Below are positions 24,001-36,873 of a stretch of DNA of 64,000 nt, piece after piece. Under the pieces are notes generated by a model that made no database searches, was not told the origin of the DNA, and saw only the letters and a list, made by a program, of their open reading frames with translations. Each line of letters opens with the position of its first letter. Position 1 is the first letter of the stretch. The stretch is from Platynereis dumerilii. Lineage: Eukaryota > Annelida > Polychaeta > Phyllodocida > Nereididae. The translations under genes and the position numbers were made by a program. The stretch lies in contig JAPTHN010000109.1 of NCBI GenBank assembly GCA_026936325.1, forward strand, positions 971,501-1,035,500, in the 5' to 3' direction.

Positions 24001-25261
24001 TAGGGGAACGAGGGGCAAAACGGGCCGTCTAACTTCGAAGGCTCGCTGCACGAAGGTGGTATATCATGCGAATGCCAAATAAGGTCTGATCCATGAAGAA
24101 GTACCAATACCACTTGCTCATAAACAGAAAAGTGCTTTTTTAATAGTTCCAATTCAAATTTTTCCCTATTTTCAAAAATGCGACTTTATCCCATTTTGCC
24201 CCATGCTTGGGGCAAAATGGAATTTCATGTGGGGCAAAATGGAAATAAATAAATTGGCAAAAGTTCTGCAATAAATCAGCTGTTTTTGTAACAGCCCAAC
24301 TAAAAAGCATGTTGGCAAACAAAAATGCGTTAATTCATGTCATTGCAATGCAAGAATATTGCAGAATACTGAGAGTAAACATAGCAATAAATTATGAAAT
24401 CAACATCTCAATACAGGATGCAATTATAGCTGCATGGGGAGTGATGCTAGTAGTTTTACATTCTATGTAATTATTTGACAAATTATTTAACCATAAACAT
24501 TAGGTTACAAAAGAAACAAAATTAGTAAAATTTTGTGGAAATGTGACATTTTTATGAATATTCACATAACTCTGATTTCCAAGTCTTAATAATTGGACAA
24601 GTTAAACTGCTATTTGATTTGACTATGCTATTTGAAAGGTAGTTACATTCGTTTCAGTTTCAACAATACAGGGTTTTACCACTAAGCCTAAATCCTCAGG
24701 GTATTATTGATGACATGGATTAGATCCGCAAAGTGATTTTTTCAAATTTTGCCTGTTATATGGCCAGAAAATGCACCAAATGTCTCAAATGTCATGGTTG
24801 AATTGACCCAATATCAAGCTTCAACCTCTTCTAGGCTGGGATTGCTTTTTTGTGCTTCCCATTTTGCCCCCGCAGGAGGACTCCATCTTGCCCCAACCAT
24901 GTAGGGTAGATTAAAAATGACCTACTTACACATGACTATGCACCAGACTACATTTTTTTGCTTAATAAGCAAGCTTAGTAGTCCTATTATAACACTGGGT
25001 ATGAATTATTTGGCTGGAAACGTCATTGGAGGTATTACACCATTTCCAAAAATTATGATTTTTTTAAGAAAATCGATCAAAACCTTCAAATTAACATAGC
25101 TGCATGCCTGTAACGTTCTCATCCATGAAACTTTCAGGAAAAGCTGGTCACGTATCCTATTTTATTTTCCAACCGAAAAATTGGAAGTCAGGTCAAAACG
25201 TTCCGAGAAAACTTAAAAAACCATTTTGCCCCGCCGGTCCGTTTTGCCCCTCGTTCCCCTA
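24001..25261. mobile_element. TIR element with perfect ends and repeated GGGCAAAATGG word
   Basis: The left end TAGGGGAACGAGGGGCAAAA and the complement of the right end are identical for 23 bases. A TA sits at each edge. The interior carries more copies of TTTTGCCCC and GGGGCAAAATGG (about 24193, 24208, 24231, 24859, 24890, 25224). No coding capacity. The right end abuts a LINE reverse-transcriptase scrap at 25262, and I could not find the continuation of that scrap on the left side. Confidence 0.8.
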
Positions 25262-25541
25262 TATGTGCTGTCCCTCGATCGTTTAAAATGGCAAAAATCA
25301 TATCTGTGCCGAAGAAAAAGTCCGTAACATGCCTAAATGATTATCGACCCGTGGCTCTCACATCGGTAATCATGAAAACTCTTGAAAGACAAGTGTTCCA
25401 CTAGTTGCAGTCCATTCTACCTGAAAATATCGACCCATTCCAATTCACGTAAAGGGAAAATCGTAGCGTGGAAGATGCAATCAGCATTTGTATGCATGAA
25501 TCTCTTCAACATCTGGAAAAAAGAGGCACCTACGTACTAGG
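25262..25541 (+). pseudogene. LINE reverse-transcriptase fragment (L2/Rex1-like)
   Basis: Plus-strand translation contains KIISVPKKK and [20 protein letters not shown], followed by SILPENIDPFQF and NRSVEDAISICMHESLQHLE. These are the region before the catalytic Asp of non-LTR reverse transcriptases, in the form common to L2/Rex1-type LINEs (PKK[20 protein letters not shown]...QFxYR-xRSxxDAI). Two in-frame stops are present (TAG at 25402, TAA at 25450). The fragment ends before the expected F-x-D-x-S-x-A-F motif. It is a short, dead fragment. Confidence 0.8.
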
Positions 25542-26277
25542 GTGGTCCAACATCCAATGGAAAAATATAAAAGTGTAAAATTTGGTGGTGGAACCCCCTA
25601 ACTTTTTTCCATTGACCATGTGGAGAAGAACTCTGCAAAATTTCAGTAAAATTGATTGATATTTAGAGGTGGCTCAGCAAGGTTGAAGTTTTGCTATATT
25701 TTTCATTAAAACGTCTGAATAGTGAAAATTTTGTAAAATTATAATTATTTTCCTTTCATTTCAGGCCTATTAAGGCACTAACCAACTGAGGAAAAACGTG
25801 TGAAACGCTGTAATGCAATTATCAAGGACACATCAAACTGACGCTTGCGTACATTCAAAGGCAACAAAAGATTCTTAAATAGCTTTTATCCCTCTGTAGT
25901 AAAAATCTTAAATTCCAGTCAAGAACTGTGATATTCTGATGTGATACTGTTGTTTTTATTTTATTAATTCTAGTCATTAATTTTTGTAATTTGTTTTTAT
26001 CAGTTGATGCTATGTCAAAATCATTTCTGAAGCATATTTGTATACTATTATATGTCATTAGCTGAATAAATATCTACTAATTAATCATAACAAATAAATA
26101 TTGTGACAGAAGCAGAATGAAACATAGCTATGCTTATGATATACTCTTAATTTGTCTTGAATAAATAACTATAAAAAAACAGGAACACAATATAAACAGG
26201 TCTCTTTTAAATTTCACATCTTTGCAGCTAACTTAATTACACAAAAATATAAATTGCCATCCTTCAGAAGAGACTTA

Positions 26278-27928
26278 TGGCCTATCTCAAAAATAATGAA
26301 ACCAAAAGTGTGACATGACCATCAAAATTGTATAATGTAGTTTTGTATGAAATGCCCTAAACATATTGTAAAGAACATATTTAAGTTCCAGAAACTATAT
26401 TGGCCATGGTGCTTTGATGAGTGGAAATAATTGATAGCAGCTGAATATTACAGAATTTTTAAAAGTTTGTTTTTCATGGCAGTGAAACATAACTGGGCTG
26501 AATGGTAATTTGTCATGAACTTAAATCCGTTTTCTTTATTTGACAACAACTGGCACATGTTTAAAAGTCTTCTGGACGATTTTCATTCAAATGCACCAAA
26601 TATATTTTGAGAAACACCCAATTTTTCGAATTTTTTCAGAAATTTCTTTTCAAAACTTACATATATTAACCCCATATTTTTTCGTTTAAAATGATTTCAA
26701 CTGTCCTATGTTATGCGTCTATATGTGGGCTTCAAATTGATACCAAATAAGTGCCACCGAAGTGAATGTCTGCTCAGCAAATGATGATAGATGTGTGATT
26801 TTTTGCCCCTTTTTCGACATAAAAGGCTGATTTTAAGTACTGGTGTGATATGAATCTTCAGAAAATGTTCTGGTTTTGACTCAAATCGATTTTATATTAA
26901 TTATCAATCATAACTGGGGGTAAAATACAACCATTTACAAAATAAAAAATATTTTGTTACTGTTTATTGCCTTTTTAGACAATTTGGCCCCAAATTTTAA
27001 AGAATGCTCCATAAATGTTAAAATTTTTGTAATTAGGCAATGAAACATATTCCAACTATTGAAATTCATTGTTAATTTTCACTCCAAATAATATTAGAAT
27101 GATGGCTTCACTGTTTGTCAAAAAAAAAATTGAATACGATCAAAAATTTTCAGAGCTTTACGCGTGCGACGAACAACGTCAAACTTAACTTTTGAATTTA
27201 ATCACCACAAACCAGTCAAAAACTTGGGTTAGTTCATAGATTAATAAAACTTCATAGATGTACCAGATTTTGAGCCAATCCAGATTAAAAACAAGGCCTT
27301 CATAGCTCTGTACCATTTGAAAGTACTCTCAGCGTTACGCGTGCGACACATTCACCTTTCCAGCTATTCATTGGAATTTTTCTGTGAACTAGATTTTCCA
27401 GAATCATAAAAAGCTCCAAAACAACTAAGTAGATGTAATACTAGATCTCAATGGCAAAAAGATTCAACTGAAATATGCTAAAGGGAAACTAGAGCATTTC
27501 TGATCAGGAACATTCAAATTTGACTCAATTTTACAAAGTCAACCTTTGAACCCAAATAACTCAATCATGTCAAAGCAAGTGGATGGAAGTGCTTGTTTCA
27601 ATGGATTTATGAAGCCTGGGGATGTGGAGATTCCAAAAAGTAAAAGGAAATAGCAATGGAACATGTCAAACTTTGTAAAATTGAAAGAATTCATCAGGTG
27701 AAAAAGTCTATGTCACGCTAAATAAGTGAAAAAATGCATGTTTTCCGATATACTTTCATCTCTATCTCAATAACCTTTTGACGAATTCCCATGAAATTTT
27801 CAGGATTTTGGCATAAGAATGTATTTAAGGCAATACTGTAATATGAAGTTGTTTCATACAGCTGTTATCAAAATTTGTGACCCTCAGTGAAAACCAGCTG
27901 TGTGGCTTCATTATTTTTGAAATAGGCC
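26278..27928. mobile_element. non-autonomous TIR element, about 1.65 kb
   Basis: Left GGCCTATCTCAAAAATAATG-AAACCA and the complement of the right end GGCCTATTTCAAAAATAATG-AAGCCA match at 24 of 26 positions. TTAT occurs just outside both ends (about 26274 and 27929), a possible 4-bp target duplication. Inside, TTACGCGTGCGAC is repeated directly at 27158 and 27335. There is no open frame of useful length in 1.6 kb. Confidence 0.7.
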
Positions 27929-29274
27929 TTATGCATACAATACATGTATGGGTCTTTCAAAAAGTTTGTCTGCAGGTCTCTTTTAAATGTTTTATTCAAA
28001 ATAATCAATCATGCAAATCAAGTGAATCGTAAATCCTTTTGAGTTGTTTTTGAAATTAGTTCTTTTCACAGAAGAATGCACTTTTTAAGATTTGTTGAAT
28101 ACTTTTCAGCGGAAGTTCCAATGTTCAGGAAATTTCATGTTTATTTGAACCTTGGAGTTAACGGAAAAAATTGGTCGTTTTATTGAGGATTTGTAGCATT
28201 ATCACATAATTGATTCTGGCCAAATATTGGTCATTGCACACAATGTTTGAAGTTCCATCCTCTTGTAAGAATCTCACAACCAATTTGCATTCCAAACAGA
28301 AGGCAATGCCTCTTCTTGTGGTGTAGATGTCTCCAGGGCTGGGTCATTGCAGTGGCCAGTGGCCAATTCTCCACATGAGCATGCTGAGAAGTAATAAAAA
28401 TCTGACCTCTGACCAGTGATCCTACTGAAATTGGGATGACCTCAATCTGATTGAAAAATTGGGTTAGACTTTTTCAAGATTGGAGTGACTTGCTAGGACT
28501 AACAATATTGATTTTGCAAAGAAGCTTAGTTTTAATTGAAGAAAACACATCTAAGATTCAAAATCTTATTAGCAGGGTTGCTCACAATAATAGATCCCTG
28601 TGCACATCATTATTTTAACAAACGTTGATCCAATGAGCATTTGCCAAAACCTGATCCAACTCAATAATTGCGATAAACCCCAAAAACTTGCCTAATGAAT
28701 GCAATTTGTGCAAGAACAACGCCACAAAATTGCCTTTCTCAGATTTAATTGACCAGATCACTTTGTTTACTTGTGGTCTGTTAAAACAGGTATTGGAGAC
28801 AAAGACACTGTCCTGGATGCACTTTTTATGACATTAATCTGATTTTGTGTGCAACTTTAAAGAGAAAAGTTGGTGTCTGAAATACAATAGCACTTCTAAA
28901 GCAATCGTATGCACCAGGGCAGCACCAGGTACACACACAGGGGAATGAAATATGCACTGCATGAATCAGTTTCACTGCAAGTACTTTTCCATGTACATGC
29001 TGAGGCAATCCCATGGGCTAATGGTTGTGTTATTCGCAATCAATAGTTAGGACTCTACACATCAGAACATCAAGGGGTGGGTAGCCAGGATTGCACATCT
29101 TCATTGTAACTACGGAGTCTTGGTGCTGTGTGTTGGTGTTGGTTGAACAGTTTAAAAGTTGAAATTTACGGGGAGTGGGAACACAGTGAATCATGGGCAA
29201 CAGTGTATCAATGAACTTTTGGATGATGAATAGCAATATTGTTTGATGTCTTTGAGCAGCCTTCAACTCAACTG

Positions 29275-30168
29275 TAGAGTAGGTCGGGGCATGCGGCCCC
29301 CCTTAACTTCGAGGTGAGATTTGACCTACTTTTTATGGGCGATTATATGAATGCTTGTGCTGTCAGGAAGGGATCACTTGACTCTACTAATAACTGGTGA
29401 AACAAATGTCTACCAATTTTAATAAAGGAGTTACGGCCATTTTTGTAAAAAATTTAAAATGGCCTTCTTACCCCACCCATCGGGCAAGAAGCCCCCCTAT
29501 TATAATCCAATGGCAATTTTTTTTGCGAGCGCATTCAGCCTAAAAGTTATTTCTTAGGGTTCTTCTATCATTTTTAAGACATTCTATTCACTTTTTCTGA
29601 ATTTCAGAATTTTTCTGTTCATACTTTTATTTTTTAATATTTTTTGCCCTGTTTCAATTTCGGACCAAATTTTTTCTATTTTAATTAGCTATTCTATCAA
29701 GATTTAAGGTAAAGTACACTTTATTAAATGGTTCCTGAAGCAGCTTCGACCCCCGGTGAAGGGGGCCTCATGCCCCATATCATGTGGGGCACCTCGCCCC
29801 AAACCCAGATATTTTAATTTGACCTCTATATTTTGAACTAAAATGCAAAAAACATGATCCAAATCATATTTATGTGATGGTCATAAAGTGAAGCAATGCA
29901 GATATCCATTATACTTTAAAAAATTTCCAAAGTTATTTCTGACAACCCCTTTCAAAGATTTGGTCAAAGTTACAAAAACCATGCACATTTTTTTGTTTCT
30001 TTAATTTCTACTATGGTTTGGTGCTGTTTACCCTTAAAATTTGTGACGTCACCTAAAACGCCTCTAGCTTCAATCCTATCAATAGATAAACGCACCAAAA
30101 ATGTAAGTTTAGATATAACCCTGGGGGGCCTCTCACCTAACCCGGGCTTCTTGCCCCGACCTACTCTA
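29275..30168. mobile_element. TIR element with repeated GGGCAAGAAGCCC word
   Basis: Both ends read TAGAGTAGGTCGGGGCA inward. The left continues TGCGGCCCC and the right AGAAGCCCGG. Internal words GGGCAAGAAGCCCCCC (about 29484), GGGGCCTCATGCCCC (about 29761) and GGGGCACCTCGCCCC (about 29785) echo the terminal motif. No coding frame. It shares its layout, but not its sequence, with the elements at 21171 and 24001. Confidence 0.75.
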
Positions 30169-30322
30169 TCTAGTGTGACATATGTCAAAACTATATTGTT
30201 TAAACACTATGATTCATTGTGTTCCCGGTCAGGGTACAGTGAATCTATTTTCGTTTTCACCTTTTGCAATCTACATTGTATATGTGGAAAATCTCAAGAA
30301 GTGTCCTTGTCTTGTTAGCATG

Positions 30323-32479
30323 CAGTAGGGGATCCAGGGGGGGGGGGGTTTAGGGGGTTCAAAGCCCCCCCCCCCTTGGGTCCAAGCCACATAGACAACT
30401 AATACTGGCACGCATGTCGTAAAAGTCTGCGAGAACTAACACGCGTGTTTGACACCAGGCAGCAGGAATACAGACCTTGCAATGCTTGCACTCACGTTTA
30501 CAAACATGGGGGTTCTGCTCATACAGTAATTGCAAAGTTCTCTTTGGTTTCCAGTTTGAAGGGGATAATTGGTTATGCAAAAGTGCATCAAATTTTAAAG
30601 GCACACACTAGTACCTTTAATGCTATCAGTAAAGGGACACATTGCAGTCATTGCTGACAATTGTTATCTTACTAACTACACTTCAGCAGTTTGGCTGGCC
30701 TGTCTAGTGTCCACAACATTTAAAAAATGGCAGCTGTTTCGATGGTTGGGATCAAATAAGAGAATTGCCCAAAGTTCATGATACTATACATACGAGAACA
30801 GTTTACTTCTTGGAATTAAAAAGGAGAGAGCGAGTTAGCGAAGAATTCCCCAGCTGGGTAAATAGCACTTTGCAGTCCAGTTGTGACACCTGAACTTGAT
30901 GCAATGGATAATATTTCACCTTGTTATGTCATGAATGTGTCTTCTGTGGCAGTCCACCATGCTGACAACTGCAAACTCAAAACTGAGAACATTGTTCACA
31001 GGTCTGTTACGAGCAATACAGGGACACTTTTCTATCAGTCCAATTTATTTGACTGATTTAGCTTTTTCCACTCAGGGAAAGTAACCTCAGGCACACATCT
31101 GTAGAAGCAGCAACATTATCATAATGAAGTGGAGTTAGTTGAATATTTAATTTTTCAAAGAGGCCAACTTCACTGATTGGCTGCCAGGGAGTCCTTGCAT
31201 CCGCCTCCTTGGCCCCCTTCCTTAATCCCCCCCCCACCTCAACAAGTTAGCAGAACTGCTGCACATGAATTTTAAAACTTTGAAATTTACTGTCCCTAAG
31301 TCTATGCTACCCAATACTCTCAGAATCTTATTTCCCTGCCTCACTCCTGTTCAAATTGTTCTGTTATTTATAAAAGACCCATAGCATGCTTTCAAACATT
31401 AACTTGTGTTGCCAATTTCAAATAAATTGTGTCATGACCTCAAAACACTGACTCCATGAAGCCATGCTCAAAAGTTCATTCATCTGGGCATTACTGGATA
31501 ATCTGAGTTACAAACATGTCATGAGCAAATTCTTAAACATACTTTTATTCACATCTTATTAACTTATTCCATGGAAATTTACACAATCCACATGTAAGAC
31601 ATCAGAAGTTTGATACATTGGGAACAAGCAAATGTCAACACAGTTTGAACACTCAACTGTCAGGGGCACACAAAGTGGGTGACAAACATTGGGTCATAGA
31701 CAGGCATGCATGCATAACAACTCATTGGAGTACACTCTGGTGAGCATCTCTGGTATTAACACCCCCCCCCTCCTCATCCTATATATATGGTCAGGGATGG
31801 CCAGTAGGAGCTAGTAAATTTGAATATTGAACCAATCAGGCTAGACATTTCAATTAAAAGTCAAGCCCATTCATTTGCATGTTGGCTGTTTGTGAATAGC
31901 AAATTTCAGGGGCCTCTGAAGCTGATTGGCCTAGCACCAGCCAGATTCCCACAGAAATGTCAGAGCTTGATTCTCAGAGTGGCTTTTTCTGACAACTTGA
32001 TATCAATCCTGTAAATCTGGACTGTAAGGCCACACATAATTGATTCCTAGCTTCGCGGACCCGCCGACACAATATATTTCCTGCCGATGGAAAAGATTTT
32101 TCACCTTTTTTTTTTGTCCTACCGACCGACCCTAGAAAAAGTGCCTTGAGAGGATCCGAGAAGCTAAAGATCAATTATGTGTGGCCTAAATTCCATACTG
32201 TCTCATTACTTATCAATACTTTCTCATCCAATTTTTAAGCAGTATGACTTCTCATAAAAGTTTGTGGTTTCTGCTTTTGTTAATAATTTGTAACTGAACA
32301 TTAATAGAGAGACTTTGCTGCACATTTCTGTGTGACTGTACGCGTAGAAGTGCTATCTTATCACAATGAGCGGCCCCATACCCCCGCCGCATAAGCCCAG
32401 CCCTTAGGGCTTCGCATCCTATGGTAGTCCCTTTACTGAGCCTGAACCCCCCCTTCCCAAATTCCTGGATCCGCCCCTG
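30323..32479. mobile_element. possible hAT-like element defined by two end motifs
   Basis: CAGTAGGGGATCCAGG at 30323 and the complement of the right end, CAGGGGCGGATCCAGG near 32479, look like a terminal pair of the common hAT type. The interior shows no transposase, and the flanks (TTAGCATG and GCATGCCT) do not give a clean 8-bp duplication. The two ends may come from separate decayed elements. Confidence 0.3.
32025..32188. mobile_element. 164-bp MITE with 31-bp TIRs
   Basis: TAAGGCCACACATAATTGAT at the left is matched by the complement ATCAATTATGTGTGGCCTA at the right. The similarity continues into TTAGCTTC(G/T)CGG. The loop contains a T run and paired CGACC words. It is a complete-looking non-autonomous element with no coding content. 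Confidence 0.85.
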
Positions 32480-32636
32480 GCATGCCTGTGTAGTGGACAC
32501 TAAAATGTAAACTGTTTCGATTCACTGTACAACAAGCAAAGGTGGCAACACTGTCCATATAAAATCTGGCTGTCTGCTTATGAGAGGGTTCCACAAAAAA
32601 AAATCACTTTTTGACATTTTAACAAAAGCGTCATCC

Positions 32637-33921
32637 GGTCATGCGTCATGAAATGGTCCATTTTGCGTCGCAGGTCAAAAATGTAAATTTTTTCTATTTT
32701 CTGATATATCATCAGAGAGGCATAGCGCTATCCAGTGTTTCAAGCAGAATTTAATTATCTTGTATACTTATCAAGATATGGGCACTTTTGTGCCTCCCCC
32801 ACTAAGGCTTTTCTCAAAATTGATGTTTTTTAGTAAAACGTCTGTAACTTTTCTACTACTTAACCAATTGTAATGGGGTTTGTTGCAAAATGATTCTGAC
32901 TAGTTCCTCTAATGATATAAGTTGACACTGTTTACATAAATCCCATTGAGCGATATGAAATCTTGACAGAAAAAACTGACATTTTTTCTTTTAAAATTCC
33001 TCTAAAATCCCACCTTCTACTTGTGTTCCCAAGTGAAATTCACCAGAGAATTAAGAAAAATTATATCCCTTTAACTAGGCATGTTCTGGAAATTTGTTGT
33101 CGTTTTATGAGCCAGCTCATCTTAAATGTAACAAAATTACAACACAGGAAGATTTCTGGTCTATGGATCAAAGTGATTGGGAATTAGCATAAGAATGATG
33201 AATAGATAGATGGATATATCGATAGATAAGGTAAGCACAGCCCTGTATGGCCTGTTGTAGCTACTCACAAGGTTACATTGATGAAATAAGAGAGAGGGCA
33301 GGAGTCCTCAACATGCTACACATTTACCCCATGTGAGGGATCTTTTCCTTGCCCAGCACAGGCTCTAATACCAGGATACCCCAATTTAGCAACTAATCTG
33401 AATGAAATCAAGCTTGGTTTTTCCTTTTAAACGTACATTGAAAATATTTGCGATCACAAACTACATCATTTTGCAATATGCTTCTGTAGATTGCTGCTAT
33501 GATTGAGAATGACATCCGCTCGGCTTCTCCTGAGAAGCACTCAAAAACCCCAAGTAAGACATCTACAGCATAGCACATGAACTAAAATAACTATCTGAAA
33601 AAATAAACCATGATTGGGACAGTGCAGAGGGGCTGATTTCTTCTTTTCACAATTTTGCTACACCGACTCCGCTACACCGACTCCGATCCACCCCTGATTC
33701 TGACTGACATGCTTCAACGTTCTGGGCAATAGCGCTTTATTGGTTTAAGTGTTTTTCAAAAGGATAACAGTTCTGTAAACTAGAGAATATTTCCTTTCTT
33801 CTGATGTCAAATATTTTGAAATAACGTAAATAGAAGTGGTAGAAAAGTTATTGAATTTTTTGTTTTGAAATTTCGTTCGACAAATCCACCATTTTAGCAG
33901 ACCCGTTCATGACGCATGACC
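32637..33921. mobile_element. non-autonomous TIR element, about 1.28 kb
   Basis: The 16-base ends GGTCATGCGTCATGAA are perfectly inverted. Weaker inverted similarity continues inward (ATGG...CCATTTT). CATCC lies next to both ends. The interior has only a 74-codon frame that matches nothing. A CACCGACTCCGCTACACCG direct duplication lies at about 33662. Confidence 0.65.
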
Positions 33922-35549
33922 ATCCACTGCTTGCATGATAAATAAATAAAATTCATTAATAAGAGAGTATAATCCTATTTAGCCTTCTGTTTACTGCAGT
34001 TGGCTGTTCCAACATATGATCTGCCCCCCCCCCCCCGGGCCAAATTTCAATGGGCTTCAAACATGATTCAATTAAACCTTTCAAATAAAATGCCACAATT
34101 CAATTCACTATGAGTTCTCAAAATTACTTCTGTTGACTTCTTTGCGGCAGAAATTTCAGCACAAAGCATGAGGAATAATTCTATAAAATTATTGTAGTCA
34201 CTTCCTGTTATAGTATGTTCGCAAGATTAGCAGAACGTTGGGGCCCAGCCTGCATGGCTGCAAATGATTGTAGGTGTGATAACTATTCTATTCACTGATC
34301 CGATTAATTGCTGGTTTTCAGTGCCTGTAATACATGTGTATCCTAACATTGAGGAAAATAGCACAACAACACTTTGAACACGACTTTAAGCTGAAATAAA
34401 GATACGCTGTAACTTAAATACACAAATCATTTGTTGTTAATGGTAATGGGTTAATGCACTTATTATCCTAAATAGTTTGCTAATCAATGTCAACTTGGTT
34501 CATAGTTATTTTGTGTTACATAGTTGATTGTTTCAGTTTTCTTCAATGAACAAGTAAAGCACTTCAAGTAACAAATCCCTATAGAACCTCCCAGGAGTTC
34601 ATGTAAAAGCCTATGAATATTTATATATCCCTAGCTTTGTTGGCATGACTGTGTCCCCACTCCCCTATTTTGCTGTAACACTGCTAACACCTATGAATAA
34701 CTCATAGTTTGACAATGGAAAGGCATGCACTAGAAGAAAGATAATTGTTATCCTGGTAATAAAAAAGTGAGCAGAGAAAACACCACAATGCTGATTCCTG
34801 GGTGTATTTGTTAATCCAAGATGTTGCAGTCAAGCTGCATCTTGTTTGTCAGTGACATGAAAGCAATAACTGTCTCCCAATGATGTATGAATTCAATTTG
34901 GGTAGCACTTATTAAATTCTGCATTATTCCTATATTGACACATTGATTTGTTATTGCATATAACTGTTCATCATCTGTCATGGATAATGTCTTTTTTTGT
35001 TGTTTTACTCATATACTGCATGTCTTCAGGAGGATTTTACACAATGTTTTAGGGTGGTATAGCCCAGGTGTATAAACAAAATTCTTGTGACTCATGATGG
35101 GGTCATTTACGAGAGTCTAAACAGTATACAACCACTGTTACCACACAGCCACCAAGCTGCTTGAGAACGTTCTTCACTGAACTGAAATCTATCTATTGTC
35201 TGGACCTTTCTGTATGATTCGTATTCTCACATTTTTAAAGAAACTACAAAATATGTGTAGCATTTTTAACTACAAAATGATAATGATGACCAGTCATGAG
35301 CTACTATCATGATTCACAAAGTGGAAATTTCAAGGTGAAGGGGTTCCTCTTTTAGCCATCATTAAAGAATGCTATAATCACTGACAAATGCAACAACAAG
35401 GAAACAGGCTTCTCTCTGGTCTTTGGAACAGTTAAATCTGCTTAGCTGAAGAGAACATTAATCTTGATTCATAATTCGCAAGGATGACAAATTGGCCACG
35501 TAACAACTGATTTATTCTAGTCATTCCAGTAAATTGCCATTTTTCTTTA

Positions 35550-35757
35550 CACTGTAAAATTTGAAATTTTGAGTTAGCTCAAATGATTGAGTGAGATGGT
35601 TGCACAATTTCTTTGAGCCATGATAGCTTGCCATTTTGAGTTATGATAATCTTTATGTTGTTATAACTTGCAAACAACAAGCTATCTTGGCTCAAAGGAA
35701 TTGTGCAACCATCTCACTCAATCAATTAAGCTAACTCAAAATTCAAAATTTACAGTG
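35550..35757. mobile_element. palindromic MITE (208 bp), TA-flanked
   Basis: Ends CACTGTAAAATTTGAAATTT and the complement of AAATTTACAGTG are flanked by TA (35548-35549, 35758-35759). Almost the whole element folds back on itself, with arms running through GAGTTAGCTCAA and GAGTGAGATGGTTGCACAATT (split words). The paralogous unit B at about 18968-18981 has the uninterrupted sequence, which confirms insertion at TA. Two more copies lie at 58822-58950 and 58951-59189. Confidence 0.9.
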
Positions 35758-36282
35758 TATGAACCTCGAAATAAACACTTAATGGAGCATTGACATTGCA
35801 AAGCTTTTTGGTAAAAGTTTTAAAACAATGGCTGATTGAAAAATCAATACCAAGGCCATGATGGCCATTTGTGGGATTTCTGCAATCTACACGCATGTTC
35901 AGAACCAATCAGATGAAGCTAAAATGCTACACTTGGCAGCAAAATTATTTAACCCCTTTAATGTTTTCCCATAAACTCTTATGGCATATACAGCATTTGG
36001 ATAAAGTTATGGGGAAAAAGCAAACCTTTTACAGTGGAATTTGTGATTTTTGTGTTATAATGCTAATGATGTGTCATAAACATTAGTTTCAATGGAATTT
36101 TAATGCATAGAGATTACAAAAATCCTTTTTGAGCACTCAATGAATAAATTGAAGCAACCATATTTATCTGATTTATCCATAAGAGTCAGTTCAGAAAAGT
36201 TGTAAGGCTCTCAATCACGACTCATCAAAAAGCATCTGTGAGATGTTAAAGGTATCATGATGACATATCACCAGCTATCACA

Positions 36283-36873
36283 TAGGGATGCACTTTAGTC
36301 CGAGCCCATGGGACATTAAATGGAGGCGGGTTGTATCCAGTGTTCTATGCTATCATACGGCGATCGCCTGCCTCGATATAGCCCACTTTAGGTGCTGCAG
36401 AGGCGTAAAACACAAACAAACAAACAAACAAATCACATAGGGATGCACGGATATCCGGCAAGATATCTGGTGTCCAGCTGGATATTGGAATTTGCAGGAT
36501 ATCAGGTATCCGGCAGAATAAGGATATCATAACCCGATATCTGAGATGCTCAAAAATAAGTGAAATGCTTAAAAGAATGAAAAAAATGTTACAAGAACAG
36601 AGTCGAAAAAAGATGTAACCATCTTCAAAATTCAAATTAAGTTACTTTACAGAACATAACAAAAAACATTATGTCAGAGGAACAGTCCTCCTGCCGGACA
36701 TGATATCTCTCGGCTCTCAGAAAAAATATTTATAATCAAACGCGAATGCTGAAAAACTTCTTTTTCGTATGTTTACTATCCGGTTCCAGCTATCCGGTTG
36801 CTATCCGGTATCCGGATTATCTGGTATCCGTTATCCGGCTATATTAACTATCTTTGCATCACTACTACAGTGA
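36283..36873. mobile_element. hAT-like element with repeated TATCCGG word, containing a SINE
   Basis: Left end TAGGGATGCAC-GGATATCCGG and right end GATGCAAAGATAG (complement) bound a region with many TATCCGG, GATATC and GGATAT words. Flanking CTATCACA (36275-36282) and GTATCACA (36874-36881) match at 7 of 8. Unit B near 20693 has the empty site (AGCTATCAT-AACCCACAAAGCAC), which supports an 8-bp duplication. A SINE at 36294-36431 split the left end later. No transposase. Confidence 0.75.
36294..36431 (+). mobile_element. SINE with AAAC tail and perfect 17-bp target duplication
   Basis: The 17-base sequence ATCACATAGGGATGCAC flanks it exactly at 36277-36293 and 36432-36448. The element runs from TTTAGTCCGAGCCCATGGG through GATCGCCTGCCTCGATATAG and GGTGCTGCAGAGGCG to a tail of AAAC/CAAA repeats. 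A long exact duplication and a simple tail show insertion by target-primed reverse transcription. A clear A/B-box promoter is not obvious, so the copy may be 5'-truncated. Confidence 0.85.

Larger units (their letters stand above)
18700..35230 (+). repeat. old tandem unit B, expanded by transposon insertions
   Basis: Second diverged tandem unit. Blocks shared with C in order are: GATGACAAGTCATA at 18710; GACAAATTGGCCA...TTATTCTAGTCATTC at 18918-19150; GATGTGTCATGA...ATTACTTTCAAT at 19300-19390; CTTTTTGAGGAGTCAC at 20224; CAAGCTCCCCAAAGAATGT through GCTTCACTTGTTTT at 20775-20880; GGATTTCC...AGCCATGCATGCCAAG at 22275-22400; CTTGCTGCTTCATGTTTCA at 23780; blocks 3, 4 and 5 at 28170-28545, 28690-28830 and 28840-29060; and block 6 (AATCCAAGATGTTGCAGTCA) at 34810. 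The gaps between blocks are filled mostly by TIR elements absent from A and C. Confidence 0.75.

Noticed and set aside
30323-32479. GCATGC next to both hAT-like end motifs as a target duplication
   Set aside because: The palindrome is out of register between the two sides and does not give an 8-bp duplication.
33660-33695. CACCGACTCCG direct duplication as a minisatellite
   Set aside because: Only two copies of a 16-bp unit; a local duplication within a TIR element.
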